From Brachypterus glaber (lineage: Eukaryota; Arthropoda; Insecta; Coleoptera; Kateretidae), in the NCBI GenBank assembly GCA_958510825.1, contig OY294044.1:102214893-102278892 (forward strand): 64,000 nt of DNA, given 5' to 3'. This document shows, piece after piece, positions 11,745-22,730 of this stretch; positions within the stretch are counted from its first letter, which is position 1, and every line of letters begins with the position of its first letter. Made by a program: the position numbers and the translations under genes. Under the pieces are notes generated by a model. That model worked only from the letters and a program-made list of their open reading frames with translations. It did not search any database and had not been told where the DNA came from.

Positions 11745-13298
11745 ACTGGTCGACAAATCTGAAGATTTCTCTAACTGAGATTCCAGAAATAGGTTTATAC
11801 TAATTTTGGGTCACTGAATCCAAATCCGAAGGCCGTTTGTCTCCATCACCCTCAAATTTCTTGATATCATAAAAAAAGTTAAAATTAGGAAAATTGATTT
11901 TGTGTAATTACAAGAAAATGCTTTGACTTATCACATTTAAATTTAGTACGGTTAATAGTGGTAATATAAGTTATTTATTCCCCTACTTACCCAAAAATAT
12001 AATTGTGTGTATGTCAGAGGCGTGCGTTCTAAAGTGTTTCTGTAATATGTTTCTCCAACAAAGTTTATGTTTAAGAATTTTACAATTTCGATAAAAAATT
12101 ATTATTTATTGATTAATTTTACGTAAAAAACATATTGGACCTTTTGATCAAAGGTCAATAGTTTTCGAGAAAAATAGGTTTAAACATATCTCTGCAAGTT
12201 CCACTAAGAAATAAACTGCTGCTAACAAGATAATACTTTCTCCTATAGGTCTAGGTTTATTAAAATAAAAATAAAAATAAATAAATAAATTTAAAAAAAA
12301 AAATAATTTTTTTTTCCGAAAAAAGTCTCTTTTTCGTTTTAACGAAAAAAAAATAAAAAGAAGTTTTAACCCCATTTTGCCCCCTTACCCCACCCCGATT
12401 TTTATAAAAAAAAATATATCCTAGCCACACAAAAAAGGTCAATAGTTTTCCTATATATTTTGAGGTGCTGGATCCGAATTTGAGGTCAAAATAGCACATC
12501 ACCTGGAAAACTAATTGGATAAGGTGCTATTTTGACTTCAAATTCGGATTCAGCTCCTCAAAATACATAGGAAAAAAAACTATTGACATTTTTTCGTGTG
12601 GCTAGGATATTTTTTTTTTGATAAAAATCGGGGTTAGGTAAGGGGGTAAAATGGGATTAAAACTTTTTTTTATTATTTTTTTCAATTTATTTTTGGTTAA
12701 AACGAAAAAAGTGACTTTTTTTTCGGAAAAAAAAATTTAATTTAATTTTTTTTAATTTATTTATTTATTTTTATTTTTATTTTAATAAACCTAGACCTAT
12801 AGGAGAAAGTATTATCTTGCTGGCAGTAGTTTTTTCTTAGTGGAACTTGCAGAGATATGTTTAAACCTATTTTTCTCGAAAACTATTGACCTTTGATCAA
12901 AAGATCCAACATGTTTTTTACGTAAAATTAATCAATAAATAATATTTTTTTATCGAAATTGTAAAATTCTTAAACATAAATTTTCTTGAAGAAATATAAC
13001 AGAAACACTTTAAAAAGCACGCCTCTGACATACACACAATTGTATTTTTGGGTAACTAGGGGAATAAATAACTTATATTACCACTATTAACCGTACTAAA
13101 TTTTAATGTGATAAGTCAAAGCATTTTCTTGTAATTACACAAAATCGATTTTCCTAATTTTAATTTTTTTTTATGATATAAAAAAATCTGAGGGCGATGG
13201 AAACAAACGGTCTTCGGATTTGGATTCAGCGACCCAAAATTAGTATAAACCTTTGTCTGGAATCTCAGTTAGAGAAATCTTCAGATTTGTCTACCAGT
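11745..13298. repeat. 1.55-kb fold-back element with arms of about 760 bp
   Basis: Ends ACTGGTCGACAAATCTG and CAGATTTGTCTACCAGT. The centre is near 12509, between gtcaaaatagcac and gtgctattttgac. Arms are highly similar throughout. The open frames at 12148-12502 come from A/T-rich arm sequence and are not genes. Confidence 0.8.
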
Positions 13299-14454
13299 GT
13301 TATCTCTCATATATTATAATATATGACCTATGTCAACAAAAACTATTTTTTTTTTTTTATTCCATTTTTATTTTTTAATTTAGAAGAAAACCATTTCTGA
13401 TAACTGTTTTTTTTTAACAAAAATAAAAAAAAATAGGATTAAAATAAACTTTTTTCTTTTTTTTATTCCATTTTCATTTTTTAATTTAGAAGAAAAACAT
13501 TTCTGAATATTGAAAAAAAAAATAAGTTTAAAAATAAGTAAAACTGCTTTCAAATTTAGTCAGCCCGGCTTGTTTTAGTTTATTTAAAACATTGGCCCAA
13601 AAAACAGATTTAAATACTATTTTCACCATACTATTTTGGTGCGCTGAAAATGAATATGACCATGGAAAAGCTCGACGAACCCCGAAGTACCTCGCTCCTT
13701 TCTTGTGTTTTTAGTCGCATTTGGCTGAATCTTGGATATGTTCTAGCTCTCCACTTTCTGATCAAAAGTTAATGAGGGTAAAACTCACAAATAGTAGATT
13801 ACAGGTCGACTCGGAAAATAGTTCTTTTCCGAGACCTTATTAATGGTTGAGGCACGATGTTCCGAAACAATTTATTGGTCGAGGAAAAGTGGCATTTTCC
13901 GGGAGACTTGAAAAAAAACTTTTTAAAAAAAGTGTAGGATAAGGGTTATACAACAATTGTCAATATGTTGAGCAGTGTGTGTCTTAAAATTTAGAGGTGA
14001 GTAAAATTCTATCATTCACTAGCACATCGCATTGGTCAAACATACATCGTGTTCCCCGTTATCATATTTATTTATATTTGTAAAAATGTTTTGTTACTTT
14101 TTTATTTATGCTGCGGTTTGCTAAAGGGTTTAAATACATATTAGTCTAAGAATGCATTTTTACCCTTTTATAAAATCAATAAAAAATACCTTTATATTTT
14201 TCATTTTTGTTTAACTATATTTGATAATGGCCCTTATGGGTATACCTACAGCTATTGAAAATCTTAAGTTCTTAAGAGGAGAATGCTAAAACAAAAATAC
14301 TGCAAAGCAGTATACGTTTAAAATGTCATGGGTGGGTATAACCCCACACACGCGCCGGGTTAAGTTCGTTTTCAGCACATAAAAATAAGTAAAAAATATA
14401 GTGTGGTTAAGAATAATTGACTTAATTTTTTTTGTGGGCCTGTGTAATAAATAT
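13299..14454. other. Intronic sequence with a short tandem duplication
   Basis: tttttttattccattttc-tt plus atttagaagaaaa occurs twice (13357 and 13461). Otherwise nothing recognised. Confidence 0.4.
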
Positions 14455-15990
14455 AAAGGGACCCACACTGTCCTTATGGGAAATGGCTTTCTGTGAAATT
14501 GGCTGAATTTTTGATATGTTAAGGTTGATGACCTCCTTATCAAAAGTTATCGTTGTGTCAAATTGCTGCGTCCCCCAGTTTCCGAGATAATTCATTGAAA
14601 ATAGGGAATTTTATAATTTTAAGAATTTTTGCATCGGCCACTGTTTTGTACTCTATCGCTTTTTCTGTTAATCGTAGAAAAAAACATTATCTACAAAAGA
14701 TTAAGCTAAAGAATTACTTAACTCGAATTTATAAAAATAAACCCTTATCTACAGTACAAATATAAAAGAATACATTTTTTAATTTTTTCTTAATTACTAA
14801 TTTCAAACGGTAAGAACCGTCCAATATTTAGATATAGTCAAGTACCAAAACCACATGGAAGTATTAAACACATGAACGGCGTAAGTTTTTACCCGACTGC
14901 GCATGCAGGCAAGGTAAAGTTGTTCGCTCCTGTCTTTTTTTGTACGTAGGATTTTTATTAAATCATAGATAATAAACAAGTTTTAAGTTTAAGAACGATT
15001 TTGACAAATGAGGTGTGTTCATATCAAAATCACAAGTAACGAAAATCAAAATGCCAAATTAAGGATGCCATTTGATTGTCCGAAAAAGATAAAAATAAAC
15101 AAAATCCGTCCCGTGAGGTATTAAAGGTTGAAAAGACGATCCCAGAAATTTAAATGTCGAGTTTTGGGTGCCTTACAATGCGTTTTTACTATCTTTACTT
15201 TTTTTTTTGAAAAACTAAATTTTTTAACCTTTAATTCTCACACGACGGATTTTGATTATTTTTATCTTTTTTGGACAAACTAATTGGCATCCTTAATTCG
15301 CTATTTTGATTTTCGTCACTCGTGATTCTGATCTAGCGACAACTCGTTTATCAAAATCGGTTAAGTCGTTTAGGATCTACGATTAAAAAAAACCCTACGT
15401 ACAAAAAAGTCATGCGCGAAAAACTTTACCTTGCTTGCGGGCGCACTGCGCAAAAGCAAAATAAAGCTGCGCACTGCGAAGTCAGGTAAAAACGTAAGTG
15501 ATTCATGACAACTTTGGTTGTCACTACTTCATTTACCGACTTCCAAAAAGGAGGAGGTTATCAATTCGACGTGAGACTTTTTATATCAAAGTATTGGACG
15601 GTTCTGACCAGTTGAATGTTAGTAGTGAAGAAAAAATAAAAAGTTTAAAAAGTTGATTTTTTAATATTTTGTACTTAAATAATAATGGCTTGTGGCGGCA
15701 AAACAAAACAATTTGTGTACAATATTTTTATAAATTCAAATTGAAAAACTCTTTAGTTAAATCTTTTCTAAGGTTTACAGAAAAAGCGGTATAGCACAAA
15801 ATACTGACCAATGCATAATTTCTTAAAATATTAAAATTTACTTTTTGAAATTAAATATCTCGGAAACTAGAGGCTGTAGCGATTTGGCGTGATAATAATT
15901 TTTAATTAGGAGGTCATTAAATAAAACATATTAAAAATTCAGTCAATTTGAACGAAAGACATTTCCCATAAGGACCGTGCGGGTCCCTTT
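14455..15990. repeat. 1.5-kb fold-back element
   Basis: Left end aaagggacccacactgtcct is inverted at aggaccgtgcgggtcccttt. Inner blocks near 14880 (gtaagtttttacccgactgc) and 15485 (gaagtcaggtaaaaacgtaa) are also inverted. The centre is about 15200. No coding potential. Confidence 0.75.
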
Positions 15991-16399
15991 GAATTTAAAT
16001 CTATTATAATATACATATTATGTATTTTGCTTCAATACTAAAAAAAATGGTTTATATTCTGGATTATTGAAGCTTTTTTAGTAATCGCTGCAAGCTTTTT
16101 GGTTTGGTTTTGGTTGACAAAGCTTTCATGTTTATTGTGGTGTTGTATACATGTCTGGTATTTAATTGATAGATTAAGCTCAACTCTATTCTGAGCACTG
16201 TTTTGGTGTCCACTAATTAAAGCGTAACCAAATGGAATAACTAATCATCATACAATAATTAGATTGTACTTCTCATTTACCATTTAACTGTGATGCATGA
16301 TGCGTTAAACTACGGTAGGGGAGATGCGGGCGGATTTAAACACACAGAAAAAAGGCATTCCTTATCAAGGACACGTTTCTTTCGATATGTTCAAATCCA
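15991..16399. other. Unassigned sequence
   Basis: Nothing recognised. Confidence 0.3.
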
Positions 16400-16552
16400 T
16401 ATTCTCTTGCTTCAAGGTTAGCATTTCTTTGAACCAAAGTCAAAGTCCTTGAATGACGAGCGCGGATATTCGTTCAAAAACCCGTTGTCTTCATTCAAGA
16501 ACATTGACTTTGGTTCGAAGAAATGCTTGCCTTGAAACAAGAGAATATAGGT
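16400..16552. repeat. MITE-like palindrome, about 150 bp
   Basis: atattctcttgcttcaaggt (about 16400) is inverted at ccttgaaacaagagaatata (about 16550). A ttctttgaaccaaagtca block is also inverted. Confidence 0.7.
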
Positions 16553-16984
16553 GTTATGAGGGTGGAATCCATTTTAGTTAAAAAATGTTCATTTTCTAAG
16601 TGGATTAACTGTCATATTTTATTTCAGAAATATATGAACTACTTTGAAAGCACCGGCGTACAAATTTCTGTATTTTTGTAACGCTCTGTATAATAATTGA
16701 TCTATCTAAAATGAAATGCCGAATAAAAAGCCGCGTCTCAGTTGATATTCAAGTTGACCTAGATTTTGGTGACTCAGTACTTTAGACCATAAATATAGGA
16801 TAATAAGTGTCAGTTGCGAACTAATTAGTGTCCGTATATTCACGATTTAAGACGACGCTAATGATTATTAATCGCTACAGTTCTGTTTGTCGGTACTGTT
16901 AAAATTGCAATTAAATTCAGATTTATGTGATTTTAGGGTATAAAAACCTAAGATTTTTGTAGAAATGGATCAATCAAAAACGTC
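16553..16984. other. Unassigned sequence
   Basis: Nothing recognised. Confidence 0.3.
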
Positions 16985-17222
16985 CTCAACCAGTAATGGT
17001 ACCCACTAATACAGGACAGATGCATTCCCAGCATCAGTGAGCCAGTCTCACTCCTCCCGCACATCCCTCCTCTCCCTATCCCATCCCTCCCCATCCCCCT
17101 CCCACCCACTCCCCAGCGCCAAATTATGACAGATGCAACTCGCATCAGTGAGCAGAGACTCACTCCCCCCTAAATTATGACAGATGCAACTCGCATCAGT
17201 GAGCATAGACTCACTGCCCCAA
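16985..17222 (+). repeat. GC-rich pyrimidine tract with 51-bp tandem repeats
   Basis: aaattatgacagatgcaact starts units at 17121 and 17172, period 51. A degenerate third copy lies at about 17010. Between them is a C/T tract of short ccatccctcc-type words. This is the most GC-rich stretch nearby. No coding frame is credible. Confidence 0.75.
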
Positions 17223-17751
17223 CTTTCAATTCAGATCAAGTATTTTTTTAGATAAATGAGCCATAGGCTGCGCCTGTCTCTTAAAGACCCAAACAAACTA
17301 TTGATGATGAGAAATGGATCAGTTATTTGGCGAGCTTGTACGTGACACTTGCCTCCGCAAATATTAAGTTAGTGTAAAGTGATTGTTTAAATAATGTAAG
17401 TGTTAAGACTTGTATTAATTTTGCATTTTTGAGACTTTAAAAATTTAACTGAAAATGATTGACAAGTTTTAAATAATAAGTGAATATAAACTTTTAAAAA
17501 TGAAAATGAATTTATGTAATAGAGACTTAGAATTTTCCGTGCCGCGATTTAAAATTATATTTTAAATATGAACATTAAAATTCGAGTAATATTTAGGGCG
17601 TGGTTATTATAAACTTTTATAAATGTATTTTAAATTGAAGATAAAAGTTCTACTATGGAACACAGTAAATAGAACTAGAAAATTAGTTAAAAGATTTAAC
17701 TAAGAAATATAAGTATAGATTTTAGATTTTAAGCTTTCACGGCCATTAAGA
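17223..17751. other. Unassigned AT-rich sequence
   Basis: Nothing coding. 17709-17721 holds the left copy of a 13-bp direct repeat flanking the hairpin. Confidence 0.4.
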
Positions 17752-17960
17752 TATAAAGAACTTTCACTTTCGGGTTTAGACCGTGTTAATGGATTTTCAC
17801 TTTCCGACGTTTCGTCTCTTACTACTAGAGACATCTTCAGGGATTAATCTGAAACTGTTTCAGATTAATCCCTGAAGATGTCTCTAGTAGTAAGAGACGA
17901 AACGTCGGAAAGTGAAAATCCATTAACACGGTCTAAACCCGAAAGTGAAAGTTCTTTATA
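17752..17960. repeat. Perfect 104-bp-arm palindrome with hammerhead-like motif
   Basis: 17752-17855 and 17857-17960 are exact reverse complements around a single base. Each arm contains CTGAAGA, a six-pair stem GTCTCT/AGAGAC, then GAAAC and GTC, the order of hammerhead core elements. However, there is an extra U before stem II and essentially no stem III. I take it for a decayed Penelope-type hammerhead repeat in inverted duplicate. ATAAGTATAGATT occurs at 17709-17721 and 17958-17970, a possible 13-bp target duplication overlapping the right arm end. Confidence 0.75.
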
Positions 17961-17970
17961 AGTATAGATT

Positions 17971-18552
17971 AGTTTGACTACATGTAATCATTTGAATTTA
18001 TGTTATTAAATTTAATTAGTAATTAAAAGTAATTATTTTTCTTAAAGCACACCTCGTTATACGAATTTCGCTACTCTTAAACAGAAGTCAATTGCATTTC
18101 TGTATACTTTATGAATCGTCTTGGAAACTATCAGATGGTACATCGACCCATAATTAAAAATAATGGTGTTAACATTAACAGCCGCTCGGTTTATATAGAT
18201 CAAATTTAACGATCCAAAATACAGAAGTAATGTACTTGAAATATTTATTAAAAACAATATCGAGTAGAAAAAGGCGTTTCATAACATAGGGTATAGAGGT
18301 ATATTTTTTTTTTCTGTGCATTGGCGGTCAATTTTCAGAATTAAAACAGAATATTACATAACAAAAGTTTTAAATGAGAAATTACGCACGCATAACAAAA
18401 AACACGATGCAGCGCAGCGCCGAGGGCGTAATTGGGGTACAACTCTAGTAATGTACTCTACTTTTCCTACGACGATGAAATAAGCATCCTAAATAACAAA
18501 ATATCTGTCTGGAAAATTTCATAAAAATGTAAAAAAATGATACACTCATAAC
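17971..18552. other. Unassigned sequence
   Basis: Contains gcagcgcagcgccgaggg at about 18409, CpG-rich and isolated. No gene recognised. Confidence 0.35.
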
Positions 18553-18567
18553 ATAATATTAATTATA
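18553..18567 (+). repeat. 15-bp target-site duplication, left copy
   Basis: ataatattaattata, identical to 20472-20486. Together the two bracket the hammerhead array. Confidence 0.8.
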
Positions 18568-18615
18568 AAACATTTTACTATTCCTTAAAACGACTTTTGT
18601 TTGATTAACGCAGTC

Positions 18616-18686
18616 GTCCCTCCGAAGTGACTGATCTATTTCGTGCTTTTTAGCACTCTTCAGAGCCACATATCGGTAGTAGGGAC
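18616..18686 (-). ncRNA. Type I hammerhead ribozyme, inverted copy
   Basis: On the minus strand this 71-nt segment matches the four forward copies except for one base in the minimal stem III loop (GAAAUAGAUC instead of GAAAUCGAUC). The A-U and U-A pairs of stem III and the AUC cleavage triplet are kept. Stem II (GUGCU/AGCAC) and stem I are intact. Confidence 0.8.
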
Positions 18687-19000
18687 AACTACGAAAATCA
18701 AATCCTTTCCATATATCTCTATATGGAGTTTAAAAATCGTTGTAAGGAAAAGCAAAAATAGCTAGCGACATCTACTGCTAAAAGCAGAGACTGAGACGGA
18801 AGCAGTTATTGGTTTCAAGAACCTATTGCACGCTGTCGATAGGTTCTTGAAACCAATAACTGCTTCCTTTTTTGGACTGTCGATAGGTTTATCCAGTCTC
18901 TGCTTTTAGCAGTAGATGTCGCTAGCTGTTTTTGCTTTTCCTTACAACGATTTTTAAACTCCATATAGAGATATATGGAAAGGATTTGATTTTCGTAGTT

Positions 19001-19071
19001 GTCCCTACTACCGATATGTGGCTCTGAAGAGTGCTAAAAAGCACGAAATCGATCAGTCACTTCGGAGGGAC
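19001..19071 (+). ncRNA. Type I hammerhead ribozyme, forward copy 1
   Basis: The fold can be drawn completely. Stem I has three blocks: GUCCCU with AGGGAC, CCGA with UCGG, and GUGGCU (19018-19023) with AGUCAC (19055-19060, one G-U). These are separated by small internal loops. The core CUGAAGA is 19024-19030. Stem II GUGCU/AGCAC has an AAAA loop (19031-19044). GAAA is 19045-19048. Stem III is minimal, A-U and U-A closing a CG loop, followed by the NUH triplet AUC (19052-19054). The predicted cleavage is after C19054. Stem III this short is known from animal hammerheads that act as dimers across tandem units, which suits this array. Confidence 0.88.
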
Positions 19072-19434
19072 GACTGCGTTAATCAAACAAAAGTCGTTTT
19101 AAGGAATAGTAAAATGTTTTATATAGATTTTTTAAATTTGTAAATATCAAACAATTTAATTTAGTTTATTAATTCAGATACCACTGTAAAAGGTGACCTC
19201 CTAGCGTTTAGGATTCAATTGGCGGCAATGTCCACCTTGGCATTGATTAATCTGCCCCCTATCGACAGCGTGCAATAGGTTCTTGAAACCAATAACTGCT
19301 TCCTTTTTTGGACTGTCGATAGGTTTATCCAGTCTCTACTTTTAGCAGTAGATGTCGCTAGCTGTTTTTGCTTTTCCTTACAACGATTTTTAAACTCCAT
19401 ATAGATATATGGAAAGGATTTGATTTTCGTAGTT

Positions 19435-19505
19435 GTCCCTACTACCGATATGTGGCTCTGAAGAGTGCTAAAAAGCACGAAATCGATCAGTCACTTCGGA
19501 GGGAC
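19435..19505 (+). ncRNA. Type I hammerhead ribozyme, forward copy 2
   Basis: Identical in core and stems to the copy at 19001-19071, 434 bp downstream of it. Confidence 0.88.
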
Positions 19506-19870
19506 GACTGCGTTAATCAAACAAAAGTCGTTTTAAGGAATAGTAAAATGTTTTATATAGATTTTTTAAATTTGTAAATATCAAACAATTTAATTTAGTT
19601 TATTAATTCAGATACCACTGTAAAAGGTGACCTCCTAGCGTTTAGGATTCAATTGGCGGCAATGTCCACCTTGGCATTGATTAATCTGCCCCCTATCGAC
19701 AGCGTGCAATAGGTTCTTGAAACCAATAACTGCTTCCTTTTTTGGACTGTCGATAGGTTTATCCAGTCTCTGCTTTTAGCAGTAGATGTCGCTAGCTGTT
19801 TTTGCTTTTCCTTACAACGATTTTTAAACTCCATATAGAGATATATGGAAAGGATTTGATTTTCGTAGTT

Positions 19871-19941
19871 GTCCCTACTACCGATATGTGGCTCTGAAGA
19901 GTGCTAAAAAGCACGAAATCGATCAGTCACTTCGGAGGGAC
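19871..19941 (+). ncRNA. Type I hammerhead ribozyme, forward copy 3
   Basis: Identical in core and stems to the first forward copy, 436 bp after copy 2. Cleavage at copies 2 and 3 would release a 436-nt monomer. Confidence 0.88.
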
Positions 19942-20304
19942 GACTGCGTTAATCAAACAAAAGTCGTTTTAAGGAATAGTAAAATGTTTTATATAGATTT
20001 TTTAAATTTGTAAATATCAAACAATTTAATTTAGTTTATTAATTCAGATACCACTGTAAAAGGTGACCTCCTAGCGTTTAGGATTCAATTGGCGGCAATG
20101 TCCACCTTGGCATTGATTAATCTGCCCCCTATCGACAGCGTGCAATAGGTTCTTGAAACCAATAACTGCTTCCTTTTTTGGACTGTCGATAGGTTTATCC
20201 AGTCTCTGCTTTTAGCAGTAGATGTCGCTAGCTGTTTTTGCTTTTCCTTACAACGATTTTTAAACTCCATATAGATATATGGAAAGGATTTGATTTTCGT
20301 AGTT

Positions 20305-20375
20305 GTCCCTACTACCGATATGTGGCTCTGAAGAGTGCTAAAAAGCACGAAATCGATCAGTCACTTCGGAGGGAC
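20305..20375 (+). ncRNA. Type I hammerhead ribozyme, forward copy 4
   Basis: Identical in core and stems to the first forward copy, 434 bp after copy 3. The unit that follows is cut off by the end of the insertion. Confidence 0.88.
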
Positions 20376-20471
20376 GACTGCGTTAATCAAACAAAAGTCG
20401 TTTTAAGGAATAGTAAAATGTTTTATATAGATTTTTTAAATTTGTAAATATCAAACAATTTAATTTAGTTT

Positions 20472-20486
20472 ATAATATTAATTATA
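20472..20486 (+). repeat. 15-bp target-site duplication, right copy
   Basis: ataatattaattata, identical to 18553-18567. It lies immediately before the start of the fold-back element at 20488. Confidence 0.8.
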
Positions 20487-20487
20487 A

Positions 20488-21531
20488 TACACGATATATT
20501 TGAAATAGGGTCCGAAATTTTAACATGTTTTTAACATATGACTAAAAATGCGTCATAAGGGAGCTACGCCCCTTTGAATGTGGCTAAAAAAAAATCGGTT
20601 TTTATTTAATAACTCAGGAGCCCTTTGAAATATAACAACGAGCTTTTGCATGTGAACTAATCTTAATAGACCCATCTTCGTATGTTATTTTCACGTACTT
20701 ATTTTAACCAGGGGTGTGCGAAATGGGGGGGCCTTATCAGTTTTTTGTCCCAAACTTTATTCTTTGTAACTTTTTTGCAATTTTATTTTTGGAATATGAT
20801 TTCTTGGTCAAAATACATTAAAAAGGTACTCCTGCTGTAATACTGTAGGGTTAACCGTTTTCGAGAAAAATCAATTTGAAGGTGAATTTCACGTTTTGAG
20901 GAAGAAACATGAAATACTAAAATATTGAAAACCAAAATTTCAATGATGCATGGTTATTCTATATCAAAAACTAAGAAAAAAGTTTCTATACATGCAGGTC
21001 GAAAAATCGCTTTTAAAGCTACTATGACCCTTTAAAAATGGTGCATTTTTAGGAGACCAAGCTACCTTAGGATTGATTTTTGGAAGTACCTGTGTATGAG
21101 GTTTTTTTCTTAGTTTTAAATACAAATTTACACTTCATCATTAAAATGTTGGTTTGGACAAGAGTACCTTTTTCATGTAATGTGACCTCAGGAATCATAT
21201 TTTAAAAATAAAATAAAAAAAAAAATTACACAGAAAAAAGTTTTAGAAAAAAACTGATAAGGCCCCCCCGTTTTGCACACCCCTGGCTAAAGTAAGTACA
21301 TGAAAATAACATAAGAAGATGGACCATATTAGGATTAGTTCACGTGCAAAACCACGTTGCTATATCTCAAAAGATTCCTGAGTTATTTAATAAAAACCGA
21401 ATTTTTTAGTCACTTTCAAAGGGGTGTAGCTCCCTTACGACGCATTTTTAGACATATGTTTATACAAACTAATTGTCATATTTTGTAATGTAGCCTTAAA
21501 ATTTCGGACTTTATTTCAAATACACCATGTA
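20488..21531. repeat. Long fold-back element, family M
   Basis: A roughly 1.04-kb palindrome. It starts near TTTGAAATAGGGTCCGAAA and ends with the complementary TTTCGGACTTTATTTCAAA. Arms include AACCAGGGGTGTGCGAAATG, inverted near 21270. The right half has lost a segment near 21165. Non-coding. Confidence 0.8.
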
Positions 21532-21928
21532 TAATATGTATAGGTATTTATTATATTTTATGTAACAAACTTGATTGTGTTGACCTATTAGTGGTGTATT
21601 TGTAGTTGCTTTCTCTTGACATTTTAGGTAGTCTTTAAAAAATATCAATATTATACAAAATTTTAAGTGCTAAATTAATCATGATTAAATTTAACTATCG
21701 ATGATTGGTTAACGTAATAAAAATTAAGTACGTGCATTATTTACAAATCTGTGTATTTATTGAAGCTGTGAAGTAAAATGTAAATAAAATAAATTTGCTT
21801 TATTATACTATATTTTATAGTAAAATGCACGTACGCAGAATTAAATATGAGGAATTATAGTAATTTCAATTATTATTATTATGACTAGTGGTACCATGAT
21901 CGGATCGAAGTACCAGTAGGTGTATAAT
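21532..21928. other. Unassigned AT-rich sequence
   Basis: Nothing recognised. Confidence 0.3.
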
Positions 21929-22226
21929 GTGCATTAATCGGAATAAATTCAGTTATGACTCATCAACGTTGAAAATAAACACAGAAACATAGGCTTACGG
22001 AATAATTTTGCCGAATTATGAGGGAAATTTTTATAAAGGTCACTAAATCGAAACATTTGACGACTAATTTGTTACACACAACAATATTGAATATACATAT
22101 TAACTATAAATATGTAAATATATAGGTGTTTTTCGAAGAAAATAAAAATGTATATATTTAAAACCTCGCGTCAAAGATAGAATCGACGCGGCGCCTATGC
22201 GAGCACTAGAAATTCGCCGATGAGTG
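21929..22226 (+). repeat. Dispersed repeat, CATCAACGTTGAAAATAAAC family, copy 1
   Basis: Nearly identical to 28588-28880, with a shorter version at 28433-28580. Ends near gaaattcgccgatgagtg. Confidence 0.8.
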
Positions 22227-22730
22227 ATAATGTGTATAGGAGAAATATATTATAATGGCCAGAATCCATATCAGTGCTACAAGTACTGTCGCGTAAAGTT
22301 GGTAGATTACAGCAGTCCAATACGTTAGGCAACATAAATTTAGATCTTCAATACCAACTTAAAAAGAAAATTCCCTAATAATATTATATTTGGATTTTAT
22401 CACAGTGCAACATAAATGTGCATTAAAGTTCCCTAGGAAACTTTAGACCTACTGTACACATAGCTGTATAAAAATAAAAAAAAAATAGTTTTTATTAAAA
22501 AAAAACAAATATCTTACCTTAATGTAATTTAAAATATAATCTAAAATGTTATTTTTACCTAAAATATGCATAATTTTATTTTAAAACAATAACAATTATA
22601 CTTTTATTCCTTTCTGTAGAACTTCTCTCTTTATCTAATCTAAATAGACGGCAGTCCATTCTTCCAGCTTTATTTAGTATTTCTGACATCCGTGATGTCA
22701 TTTGTAGTTAGCCCTTTACAAAAGCATTTA
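22227..22730. other. Unassigned sequence
   Basis: No gene or repeat recognised. Confidence 0.3.

Larger units (their letters stand above)
18568..20471 (+). mobile_element. Hammerhead-ribozyme retroelement array (Penelope/retrozyme-like), one inverted then tandem units
   Basis: A single 1.9-kb insertion flanked by a perfect 15-bp direct repeat, ataatattaattata (18553-18567 and 20472-20486). It starts with an inverted partial unit (18568 to about 18834). The palindrome turns at about 18845, and head-to-tail units follow in direct orientation. The landmark gataccactg recurs at 19177, 19611 and 20047, giving periods of 434 and 436 bp. The last unit is partial. Units are nearly identical, so amplification was recent or homogenised. 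Each unit carries a full hammerhead motif. Short frames of 87 and 69 codons recur on both strands but match nothing known to me and shift between units, so the element is probably non-coding. The inverted-then-tandem arrangement and long duplication fit Penelope-like elements or the small retrozymes they are thought to mobilise. Confidence 0.8.

Noticed and set aside
12148..12502. Overlapping minus-strand frames of 75 and 80 codons
   Set aside because: Lys/Phe-rich translation of A/T-rich fold-back arms.
19215..20447. 87- and 69-codon frames repeated in the hammerhead array
   Set aside because: They copy with the repeat, are out of step in the middle unit, overlap the ribozyme and show no domain.
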